6,678 bases of DNA from Nitrososphaerota archaeon (GTDB lineage Archaea; Thermoproteota; Nitrososphaeria; Nitrososphaerales; UBA57). Both the position numbers and the translations under genes were made by a program. The first letter of the stretch is position 1. Each line of letters opens with the position of its first letter. Under the pieces are notes generated by a model. That model did no database searches. It was not told the DNA's origin and was given only the letters and a program-made list of their open reading frames with translations. Location of the stretch: NCBI GenBank assembly GCA_016180375.1, contig JACPBJ010000063.1, forward strand, positions 1 to 6,678. Direction: 5' to 3'. Below are positions 1 to 5,625 of this stretch, piece after piece.

Positions 1-119
1 TGCCTGATCCTACGCAACCTCTGGAAGACTGGAGTATCTATTACCCTTCTCTCCAGCTCGCTTGCGTAAATGTAGCCATGAATGGGGTCTCTGATTTCCG
101 CGGCAGATTTACTCAACAA
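1..119 (-). CDS. HD-superfamily phosphohydrolase, N-terminal fragment (cut by window edge)
   Basis: An open minus-strand frame enters the window from the left and begins at TTG codons at 119-117 or 116-114; an in-frame TAA lies farther upstream at 138-140. About 39 residues are visible. They contain IRDPIHGYIY, then a Glu-rich helix, then TPVFQRLRRIR. This is the characteristic N-terminus of the HD phosphohydrolase family related to dGTPases (COG1078 type), which hydrolyse nucleotides or other phosphate esters through a metal-binding HD site. That site would lie beyond the edge. There is no ATG, so the start is inferred from an A/T-rich box (137-147) about 23-26 bp upstream, which implies a leaderless transcript. 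The gene is divergent from the EVE gene. Family assignment is fairly firm from the motif; the substrate cannot be told. Confidence 0.8.
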   Translation of the reverse strand, partial: MLSKSAAEIRDPIHGYIYASELERRVIDTPVFQRLRRIR

Positions 120-136
120 AATATGGGATCCTGTAA

Positions 137-147
137 CTTAATTTAAG
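137..147 (-). promoter_or_regulatory. Putative TATA box for the HD phosphohydrolase gene
   Basis: The minus strand reads CTTAAATTAAG, centred about 23-26 bp upstream of the two candidate TTG starts. This is the spacing expected for a leaderless archaeal promoter. The element is nearly symmetrical, so strand assignment rests on distance to the gene. Confidence 0.45.
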
Positions 148-181
148 TCTGACTACTATAGAATATTTTTAAGGGTCAGAC
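147..181. repeat. 7-bp inverted repeat bracketing the EVE gene promoter
   Basis: GTCTGAC at 147-153 and its exact reverse complement GTCAGAC at 175-181 flank the TATA-like stretch at 165-173 with a 21-base spacer. Arms placed around a TATA box are typical of a transcription factor operator. With only 7 bp per arm, chance cannot be excluded. Confidence 0.4.
165..173 (+). promoter_or_regulatory. Putative TATA box for the EVE-domain gene
   Basis: ATTTTTAAG is centred about 28 bp upstream of ATG 197, so transcription would start at or just before that ATG (leaderless). This spacing favours ATG 197 as the true start over TTG 205, which opens the downstream reading frame. Confidence 0.5.
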
Positions 182-196
182 ACGACTCTCACTAAA

Positions 197-1062
197 ATGT
201 CAATTTGGCTGGTATCGATCACGCCGGAAAATTGGGAGATCACAAAAAGCGTTTATTGTGGGCAACCAAATACAAACCGCTAACACTTAGAGCCAAAAGT
301 GGAGATACAATCATCTATTATGTGAAGGGCACTGGTTTGATTAGGGGCGCTTTTAGAATTAGCGACAACTGGTTTCAAGCCAAAGAAGCAATATGGGCAG
401 ATGAAGACAAAGGAAAAATCAAGTACCCCTATCAAACCCACATAGAGTCAATAAAAATCGGAGATGCAGTTTTCAATGAAATTGCACCAAAGTTATCATT
501 TGTTTCTATAAAAACGGAGCCTCAAATCTACCTTCGAGCTCACGGTCAAAGCGGTGTTGCCAATTTGGGTCAACATGTACCCGAAGCAGACCTGCGCATA
601 ATAATTGACAGTATGACAAAGTTAGAGGAGAAGGAAGAACCAGAAGCACCTGAACATGACGAAATAGTTGCTAAATTGGTAAGGATAGGACAATCAATGG
701 GTTTTGAAGCTTCAACGGACAGAGAAGACACCTATATAGCTAAAGGTGCTATTGTCGACGCGGTCTGGACTGCAAAAGTCGCTAATCTGGGGAAAATAAA
801 ATACGTCTTCGAAGTTCAGAAGGGTGGAAGCATAGATTCTTTGTTACTGAACCTACTAAAAGCGAAGAACGATCCGGCAGTTAGACGATTAGTAGCCGTA
901 TCCGAGAAGAAGCAAATAGAAAGCATAATTCGCGAATCGTCTGAGTTACCAGAGGATTTCAGGAAACTTTTTGTTACTATTGATTTTAACGAGATCGAGC
1001 ACATATCACAATTGTTCGATAACCTAAACCAATTCAATCAAAAAATGGGGTTCTTGGGCTAG
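197..1062 (+). CDS. EVE-domain protein with C-terminal PD-(D/E)xK-like domain, frameshifted near 244-248
   Basis: The ATG at 197 opens a frame reading MSIWLVSITPENWEIT, a typical EVE-domain N-terminus (a PUA-like fold that binds modified bases in nucleic acid), but this frame soon stops. The rest of the domain continues in another frame, open from TTG 205. Adding one A to the five-A run at 244-248 joins them into about 288 residues, with the spacing from the NW motif to the next conserved Trp right for the family. The EVE part (about 1-143) includes SGDTIIYYVKG and KYPYQ. An acidic linker (about 141-155) follows. The second domain has D188, then FEVQ with E206 and Q208, a pattern like a PD-(D/E)xK nuclease with Gln in place of Lys, then GSIDSLLLNL. 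EVE domains are known to be fused to restriction nucleases, so modified-base recognition is likely. Cleavage is only inferred. The stop TAG lies in a CTAG shared with the kinase gene. Confidence 0.75.
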
Positions 1063-1667
1063 GTCAGACGATTTTTAAGAGCTCTCCAAATATCCCCAGA
1101 AACTTGCTCAACACTCTTTTCTCCGTTGACGACTATCCAATCCCCTTCTTTTGCGAGTTCGAGATACTGCCTTCTTACCTTCTCCAAGTAGCCCAAGTCT
1201 CTTTCAAGAATGTCTCTCTCAACTTGTTTTCTTGCAAGCGAGGTCTTTGGAGTTATGTCGATAAGAACTACAACATCGGGCTCTGGCAAGCCTCTGTCAA
1301 GCGATTCAAGCCAGCTTCTTTCGAGTCCATTTGCCATGCCGTATGGGATGTTCGAATGGTAGTAGCGGTTGCATATCAGAGTAAAATGCCTCTTCAAATA
1401 ATCTTCAATTTCTGCCTTGGTCTCCCACCTGTTAGCTGAGAGAAGCATGTGCCTTACCTCGGCAGTGCTTAGTGTCTTCCCGTTAAGGAATGACTTAATT
1501 GCTTTTCCTATGCTTGTCTTGTAATTTGGGAACGATATCACAACACTCTTGTAACCTTCCTTTTCAAACCTCTTGCACAGATGCTCTGCCTGAGTCTCTT
1601 TTCCTGACTGATCTATCCCTTCAATCACAATGAAAAAAGATTTCTTCGGCAAATCAAACCCTTGCAA
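1059..1667 (-). CDS. tmk: Thymidylate kinase (dTMP kinase), with variant catalytic motifs
   Basis: Predicted cytoplasmic enzyme converting dTMP to dTDP with ATP, in dTTP synthesis. At 202 residues it has family length. Visible family features are the P-loop region IEGIDQSGKETQ (residues 15-26), the dTMP-binding FPNY (47-50), LLSANRWE (75-82), NRYYHS (100-105), GLPEPDVVVLID (126-137) and a lid plus helix region ending DLGYLEKVRRQYLELA (157-172). SANRW and GLPEPD resemble eukaryotic-type kinases. Two key positions deviate: E24 replaces the usual Ser/Thr after the P-loop Lys, and N100 replaces the Asp of the DRY motif. Activity is therefore less certain than family membership. The start is ambiguous. 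TTG at 1667 follows an in-frame TGA directly, and TTG at 1652 would give a more ordinary N-terminus (MPKKSFFIVIEG). The stop overlaps that of the convergent EVE gene by 4 bp. Confidence 0.88.
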   Translation of the reverse strand: MQGFDLPKKSFFIVIEGIDQSGKETQAEHLCKRFEKEGYKSVVISFPNYKTSIGKAIKSFLNGKTLSTAEVRHMLLSANRWETKAEIEDYLKRHFTLICNRYYHSNIPYGMANGLERSWLESLDRGLPEPDVVVLIDITPKTSLARKQVERDILERDLGYLEKVRRQYLELAKEGDWIVVNGEKSVEQVSGDIWRALKNRLT

Positions 1668-1705
1668 TCATACCCTTTGAACTGCGCAGCACCATCCATT
1701 CTGGG

Positions 1706-1715
1706 TTTTGTTAAG
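1706..1715 (-). promoter_or_regulatory. Weak putative TATA box for the thymidylate kinase gene
   Basis: The minus strand reads CTTAACAAAA about 40-45 bp upstream of TTG 1667. This would leave a leader of roughly 15-20 bases. No better A/T-rich element lies closer, so the assignment is tentative. Confidence 0.25.
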
Positions 1716-1802
1716 TCTTTAGCTCGTTTCCTTATGTTGCCTCCCCCCTAGACTAGTTTTTCTATGTAGAACACAACAACATACAAAGAGCGGCAAGATA
1801 CC

Positions 1803-1810
1803 GTTAAAAT
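1803..1810 (+). promoter_or_regulatory. Putative TATA box for the methyltransferase gene
   Basis: GTTAAAAT is centred about 26 bp upstream of ATG 1833. There is no Shine-Dalgarno sequence between them, which fits a leaderless archaeal transcript. Confidence 0.4.
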
Positions 1811-1832
1811 CTCTGGTTGATTACTATTACAC

Positions 1833-2453
1833 ATGCCCAGAGAAGACATTGGACTGAAGGTAAAACCAGAAGTGTCCAGCGAGGTACTTCTACTTGGTGC
1901 AACATTTGTCGCCTCCGTGGTATTTGGCAGTCTCATACTCGCTTATGTGCTCGATTACCTGCTGAATAACTTGTTTGGTGTTAGAACTACAATTGACATA
2001 ACCTACTACGTGAGACCAGTCGGTCTGTTTTCATCTGGCACAGGCATAGCCTTTCTGCTTTGGGTATTCAGGCATAGGAACCCCAGAGACGTTTTTATAT
2101 CATCATGTCTTACAATAAAGAAATTCTTTAGGGAGGGGTTGATTGAGGAGCCTCTGGGAAGAACAGAACCCTTTACACCACTGGGACCTCATCGTTTTGT
2201 GAGGAATCCAATGTACTTCGGGGCTGTCGCGTTCGCTTATGGCCTAGGCGTTGCTTTTGAGTCGGTCGCCTTCCTTCTATGGGGCGTTCTTATGACCCTT
2301 TGGTTCTGGTTTGTATGGATACCATTTGAGGAGAAAGAATTGTTTCTACTGTTTGGTGAGCAATATAGGGAATATCAAAAGCAGGTCCCGAAGCTGTTCC
2401 CTTACGGTAGGATATACGGGGGAACTGCGATCACTAAGCAGATGGAACCATAA
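1833..2453 (+). CDS. Isoprenylcysteine carboxyl methyltransferase-like membrane methyltransferase
   Basis: The 206-residue integral membrane protein has hydrophobic segments at about 17-45, 63-80 and a long hairpin at 127-162. Its C-terminal half carries the signature of the ICMT / phospholipid methyltransferase superfamily: GPHRFVRNPMYFG (118-130), then an acidic EEKEL (167-171), FGEQYREY (174-181) and VPKLFP (185-190). In characterised relatives this region forms the S-adenosylmethionine pocket at the membrane surface. The acceptor in archaea is not known; lipids, isoprenoid compounds or thiols are possible. The gene appears monocistronic, with its own TATA-like box and an ATG start in a leaderless context, and with 134 bp before the rhomboid gene. 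Superfamily membership is firm from the motifs, the substrate is not. Confidence 0.82.
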   Translation: MPREDIGLKVKPEVSSEVLLLGATFVASVVFGSLILAYVLDYLLNNLFGVRTTIDITYYVRPVGLFSSGTGIAFLLWVFRHRNPRDVFISSCLTIKKFFREGLIEEPLGRTEPFTPLGPHRFVRNPMYFGAVAFAYGLGVAFESVAFLLWGVLMTLWFWFVWIPFEEKELFLLFGEQYREYQKQVPKLFPYGRIYGGTAITKQMEP

Positions 2454-2534
2454 ATGAGGTCAGAAAGTTAACGGAATAGATGGTTAAGAAAAGATGAGCA
2501 GACGCAGGCGAGCGCAAAAAGCGCATTACGGAAG

Positions 2535-2542
2535 TTATATAA
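2535..2542 (+). promoter_or_regulatory. TATA box for the rhomboid gene
   Basis: TTATATAA is a near-consensus archaeal TATA box, centred about 50 bp upstream of ATG 2588. This predicts a leader of about 24 bases. A second A/T-rich word (AATAAATT, 2561-2568) lies closer and could instead give a leaderless transcript. The rest of the 2454-2587 gap holds only a small GCGC-A5-GCGC hairpin (2513-2525) and no recognisable RNA gene. Confidence 0.5.
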
Positions 2543-2587
2543 TCAGATCTAGAGCCATTCAATAAATTCCCGGCACCAGAAGAAAAT

Positions 2588-3205
2588 ATGCTGACACAAA
2601 TCCTGCTCATTGCTAACATAATCATCTTTTCAATATTCAACATAGTGCTGGGCAAGAACACCTGCGGAGAGTCTTGGGAAGCGATATGTGTAAACGACAA
2701 TTTTCTTCTATCATTTGCACAGGTAAACCACCTTGTAATTACAGGCGAGAGAGTATACCAATTATTCACGTCCATGTTCGTGCACGCCTTCTTCTTTCAC
2801 CTTCTCTGGAACATGCTCAGCCTCTGGTATTTTGGAAGCAGACTTGAAAGACGCTCCGGCTCATTGACGTTTCTTGCAATTTACCTCTCCTCTGGAATCA
2901 TAGCAAACATTGCCAGCCTTGCTTTAGGCCCATCAATAATTGCAGGTGCGTCTGGAGCAGTCTTTGGGGTTGTTGGAGCTTACATACTGCTTACTGTCAG
3001 AAGCAAAAGCGCAGCAATACCAGCAATGATATTCATCATAGGAATTCACCTGCCGCTATTTGTTGGGGCGAATGTAAATGTGCTCGGCCACATTATAGGA
3101 CTCGCTACGGGCACATCTATAGCACTACTCAAACTAGGCAGACCAAGATTTTCTGTTGGCAGCAATCATCCCAACAATTATCACGATACCAGCAATCCCA
3201 ACTAG
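2588..3205 (+). CDS. Rhomboid family intramembrane serine protease
   Basis: Rhomboids cleave transmembrane helices of single-pass membrane proteins inside the bilayer. This 205-residue protein has six predicted membrane segments at about 4-22, 63-83, 92-112, 117-136, 142-160 and 163-183. The hallmark motifs are present: HAFFFHLLWN (H66, H71, N75) in the second segment, GASGAVFG with the nucleophile S122 in the fourth, and GHIIGLATG with catalytic H168 in the sixth. The Ser-His dyad is therefore complete and activity is likely. Two Cys (C26, C34) lie in the first extracytoplasmic loop and could pair. The hydrophilic tail after residue 184 is short and its coding sequence overlaps the convergent propeller gene by 72 bp. 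The ATG start is supported by immediate entry into the first membrane helix. The substrate is unknown; the anchored propeller next door is a speculative candidate. Confidence 0.93.
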   Translation: MLTQILLIANIIIFSIFNIVLGKNTCGESWEAICVNDNFLLSFAQVNHLVITGERVYQLFTSMFVHAFFFHLLWNMLSLWYFGSRLERRSGSLTFLAIYLSSGIIANIASLALGPSIIAGASGAVFGVVGAYILLTVRSKSAAIPAMIFIIGIHLPLFVGANVNVLGHIIGLATGTSIALLKLGRPRFSVGSNHPNNYHDTSNPN

Positions 3206-4165
3206 CAAGTACGGAAAACTGCTTCCATAAAGAGCAGAAAAGTCGCTTTTAGATTCCACGAAAGTGTACCCTTCAAAGTGAGGGTTCCTTTTGGAAAAGA
3301 GCCTTGTAACATTGTATCCATCTCCAGAAGGTGCTATTGCATAGATAGAACCAATTCTATCCCTCTCTCCCTCAGTAACAAGAAACATCGAACCTACATA
3401 TGGCTTGAGCTGCTGAGCAGAGATTCGCATAATCTGATTTTCTTCATTGACAGCAATCAGCAGATCTTTAGAAGGAGGTATAAAGAACACATGCTCGGGC
3501 TGCTCGCCAGTAACTGATGCAATGTCTACAACTTTATGTTGTTTATCAGGAGAGATGGCTATGACCTTCTCCTGCTCCTTCGAACTCAGGACCAGATACC
3601 CTCCAATCTTACCAAAGTCTAATGGCGCGACTGCTATGCCCTCAAACCACGTATGCTGACCCAAGACTATGATTCTCTCCGCATTTCCCGAAGCGTCTAT
3701 CGACCAAACACTCCCATCTTCTGTAGTTGCTAGCAGAGCATTCCCCCAGCTTCCAACAGTGTCAAAGGCAAGAAATATTACAGGGTCGAATGGGTACGGT
3801 CTTGAAAGGTTCTTGAAACTTGTCAGAGATGGTTGAATTTCAATTATTGCATCAAAGGAAACCATGTAGATGTGGCCTTTTGGAAACCCGTTGAGCCCGT
3901 GTGACATCGCAAAGTAGACCTCATGGCCTCCAACAAAATTTGGGAAAATAGGCTTAATTGAGGAGCCGTCCTTGCTCAATATGGCAAGTTTGGAGACGCT
4001 TTCGTTTCCCTTTTCTCTGACCGAAACTAGAAACTTGGAGCCGTCCCAGACTATTCCTATAGGGCCATTTACCTTGGCAAAAGGCTCAAGTTCTATTTCT
4101 GCACTGGCTTGAGAAAATGATGATAGCGCTATAAGTGAAAATAGAACAACGAACACGGCCTTCAA
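3134..4165 (-). CDS. Secreted, membrane-anchored beta-propeller-like protein
   Basis: I place the start at TTG 4165, although the frame is open to an ATG at 4249. The upstream stretch is the two-helix protein gene in another frame and would give an implausible Trp/Cys-rich leader. TTG 4165 overlaps that gene's stop (TTGA), follows an AAGGAG at 4183-4178 and begins directly with a signal peptide (about residues 1-22, ending QASA before EIELEP). The 343-residue product continues with repeated units such as GPIGIVWDGSKFLVSV, ALLATTEDGSVWSIDASG and GYLVLSSKEQEKVIAISPD. These resemble the blades of NHL/SMP-30-type beta-propellers. One C-terminal membrane helix (about 319-336) and a basic tail (NRKSWSA) follow. 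It would sit outside the cell, anchored in the membrane; ligand and function are unknown. The fold is inferred from repeat character, not from a specific family motif. Confidence 0.72.
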   Translation of the reverse strand: MKAVFVVLFSLIALSSFSQASAEIELEPFAKVNGPIGIVWDGSKFLVSVREKGNESVSKLAILSKDGSSIKPIFPNFVGGHEVYFAMSHGLNGFPKGHIYMVSFDAIIEIQPSLTSFKNLSRPYPFDPVIFLAFDTVGSWGNALLATTEDGSVWSIDASGNAERIIVLGQHTWFEGIAVAPLDFGKIGGYLVLSSKEQEKVIAISPDKQHKVVDIASVTGEQPEHVFFIPPSKDLLIAVNEENQIMRISAQQLKPYVGSMFLVTEGERDRIGSIYAIAPSGDGYNVTRLFSKRNPHFEGYTFVESKSDFSALYGSSFPYLLVGIAGIVIIVGMIAANRKSWSA

Positions 4166-4365
4166 GGCTTTTTTGATCTCCTTGTAATGATACCAGCAAT
4201 TATTACTACAACGCCAACTGTTAGAATAACAAGACCATTGTTTATCCACTCAGGGTTTCTATACATGAATGAAGTTGTTGGTCCCACAATGGATAGTCCC
4301 TGCAGCCAGAAAACAGCGCCTGCAAGAGCAATTACCGTTCCTACAACAATAATCGGAATCCGCAT
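4162..4365 (-). CDS. Small two-helix membrane protein of unknown function
   Basis: The 67-residue protein has two hydrophobic helices, about residues 3-26 and 44-61. They are joined by a loop containing GPTTSFMYRNPEW, and the protein ends in a basic tail (TRRSKKP) that should face the cytoplasm. The loop pattern (GxxSFMYxNPxW between two helices) is one I associate with small conserved membrane proteins of archaea and bacteria without assigned function; this is recollection, not a search. ATG 4365 has a TATA-like box 26-33 bp upstream and no leader. The stop codon overlaps the TTG start of the propeller gene by 4 bases (TTGA), so the two are probably translated together and may act at the same membrane site. 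Confidence 0.7.
   Translation of the reverse strand: MRIPIIVVGTVIALAGAVFWLQGLSIVGPTTSFMYRNPEWINNGLVILTVGVVVIIAGIITRRSKKP
4178..4183 (-). promoter_or_regulatory. Shine-Dalgarno sequence that decides the propeller gene start
   Basis: The minus strand reads AAGGAG, ending 12 bases before TTG 4165. The site lies inside the end of the upstream two-helix protein gene, as expected for an operon-internal, translationally coupled start. The spacing is slightly long. Confidence 0.5.
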
Positions 4366-4390
4366 TTACAGTAATTAACACAGCTTTCGA

Positions 4391-4398
4391 TATAAAAT
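4391..4398 (-). promoter_or_regulatory. TATA box for the two-helix protein / propeller operon
   Basis: The minus strand reads ATTTTATA, centred about 29 bp upstream of ATG 4365, consistent with a leaderless transcript. Its first base is the last base of the TAA stop of the preceding gene (4398-4400), so this downstream pair can be transcribed on its own. Confidence 0.5.
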
Positions 4399-4778
4399 TA
4401 TGCTCGCTTTGAAAAATCTCTTTTATCTACTTCAAGACTCATGTTCTTAGCATAGCAAACGTTTCCTGACATGTAGTAGGTAACGTGCGAGTGAATCTTG
4501 AAAGACGCATCCTTGCTTTCACCTGTGAAGACCATCCGTATTCCTGGCTCAGGAGTATCAATAACGGTTCTTGGGTCGAACATAATGCGGATATGCCTGT
4601 CTCTCCTTCCAAACCAGTCCAGAACCGCATTTGCTACCGCTTTGCCGACCTCGTTCGCATTTGCTGATCTCTCCTTCGCAACTACACCCATTACATCCTT
4701 TCTGCATTCCTTTACAAGTCTATCGACGTAAGTGTATGTCTTCTCAATGATTTCTTTTACGGTTAGTGTGTCTGTCAA
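4398..4778 (-). CDS. Conserved-looking cytoplasmic protein, family not recognised (126 aa)
   Basis: I do not recognise this protein. The first half (about residues 5-58) looks alpha-helical and charged and ends in NAVLDWFGRRD. The second half looks beta-rich, with IRIMFDPRTVIDTPEPG (about residues 64-80), then MVFTGE and SFKIHSHVTYYMSG. No membrane segment, signal peptide, metal-binding Cys/His cluster or nucleotide-binding loop is visible. The start is TTG 4778, because the frame closes upstream at 4812 without an ATG; an A/T-rich CTAAAATC at about 4809-4816 could be a weak promoter. It lies 45 bp downstream of the enoyl-CoA hydratase gene on the same strand, so co-transcription is possible, but no role in acyl-CoA metabolism can be read from the sequence. 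The regular coding composition and length make it a real gene. Confidence 0.7.
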   Translation of the reverse strand: MTDTLTVKEIIEKTYTYVDRLVKECRKDVMGVVAKERSANANEVGKAVANAVLDWFGRRDRHIRIMFDPRTVIDTPEPGIRMVFTGESKDASFKIHSHVTYYMSGNVCYAKNMSLEVDKRDFSKRA

Positions 4779-4823
4779 TGCGTCGGATGGTACGTACCCG
4801 GTGCAATGATTTTAGGGTTTTCC

Positions 4824-5612
4824 TTACTTACCTTGGAACCTGGCAGGTCGTTTTTGAACGAAAGCCTGCACTCCTTCTTTCAAATCCTCCGATGCCGCCA
4901 GTTCTTCCACTCCTTTGATCTCCATCTCCATTGCTTCTGAGAGAGATTTTGACTGTATTCCCTGATTGATTACTCTCTTGGCAATCTTAACTGCAAGTGG
5001 AGATGCTTTTGCAATGATTACTCTCAAGATGTCCATCGCCGCTCTTAATTCCTCTCCATCGGGAACCACCTTGTTAACAAGCCCTATTCTCAAAGCCTCT
5101 TGAGCAGTTACCATCTGCCCTGTAAAAATCATCTCCTTGGCCTTTGCAGGACCGACAAGCCTTGCAAGTCTTTGAGTCCCTCCCCAGCCTGGTATCAGTC
5201 CAAGAGTGACTTCCGGTTGAGAAAATCTTGCCCTATCTGATGAAACTCTAATGTCGCAAGCAAGCGTCATTTCACATCCTCCTCCAAGCGCAAGTCCGTT
5301 TATAGCCGCAATTACCGGCCTGTCCAAATTCTCAACTTTGCTGAATATTTTGTGACCGAGTCTAATCATCTCTGGAACCCTTTCAGGGCCCAGCGAGGCA
5401 AACGTCTTAACGTCTGCACCAGCGCAAAATGCATTGGTACCTGCAGCCGTTATTACAACTCCCTTCACCGAAGAATCTGCCGCAACTTTGTCAACATTTG
5501 TTTCAATCTCTTCCAGAACCTTCTGGCTGAGCACATTTACTGGAGGATTATCCAGTGTTATTACCGCAATTCCCTCTTCAACCCTGAGTCTTACAAACTC
5601 TGTTGCGCTCAT
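4824..5612 (-). CDS. Enoyl-CoA hydratase / crotonase family (candidate crotonyl-CoA hydratase)
   Basis: The 262-residue protein covers a complete crotonase fold. It has NPPVNVLSQ (22-30), the oxyanion-hole segment FCAGADVKTF (62-71), GLALGGGCE (106-114) and SQPEVTLGLIPGWGGTQRL (131-149). Both glutamates used by true hydratases are present (E114 in GGGCE and E134 in QPE), so hydration of a trans-2-enoyl-CoA to the (S)-3-hydroxyacyl-CoA is well supported. The C-terminus KRPARFQGK is typical of the family. The stop of the dehydrogenase gene is 13 bp upstream, and its product would oxidise this enzyme's product. In ammonia-oxidising archaea a crotonase serves as 3-hydroxypropionyl-CoA dehydratase and crotonyl-CoA hydratase in carbon fixation. 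Assigning that role here is inference; fatty or branched acid oxidation is the alternative. ATG 5612 is a good start, with no strong Shine-Dalgarno sequence. Confidence 0.93.
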   Translation of the reverse strand: MSATEFVRLRVEEGIAVITLDNPPVNVLSQKVLEEIETNVDKVAADSSVKGVVITAAGTNAFCAGADVKTFASLGPERVPEMIRLGHKIFSKVENLDRPVIAAINGLALGGGCEMTLACDIRVSSDRARFSQPEVTLGLIPGWGGTQRLARLVGPAKAKEMIFTGQMVTAQEALRIGLVNKVVPDGEELRAAMDILRVIIAKASPLAVKIAKRVINQGIQSKSLSEAMEMEIKGVEELAASEDLKEGVQAFVQKRPARFQGK

Positions 5613-5625
5613 GCCGATTCACTCT

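Noticed and set aside
244..249. Programmed -1 frameshifting at the A-run of the EVE gene
   Set aside because: The run has only five A and is not in phase for the A AAA AAG heptamer, and no strong downstream stem was seen; an indel is simpler.
1669..1700. ATG codons upstream of the thymidylate kinase (for example at 1671), suggesting a third frameshift
   Set aside because: The ATG 1671 frame ends after five codons in a TGA. Kinase family N-termini are variable, so an alternative TTG start explains the data without another indel.
2458..2464. A further GGTCAGA shortly after the methyltransferase stop, resembling the word after the EVE gene stop
   Set aside because: It is a 7-base match only, which is expected about once per window by chance, and lacks the ATTTTTAAG partner.
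2513..2525. GCGC-AAAAA-GCGC hairpin between the methyltransferase and rhomboid genes
   Set aside because: The stem is only 4 bp and no T-run follows it, so it is neither a convincing terminator nor an RNA gene.
2434..2775. Minus-strand reading frame of 113 residues across the rhomboid N-terminus
   Set aside because: It is antisense to the clearly real rhomboid gene, contains no recognisable motif and extends across the promoter gap; treated as a shadow.
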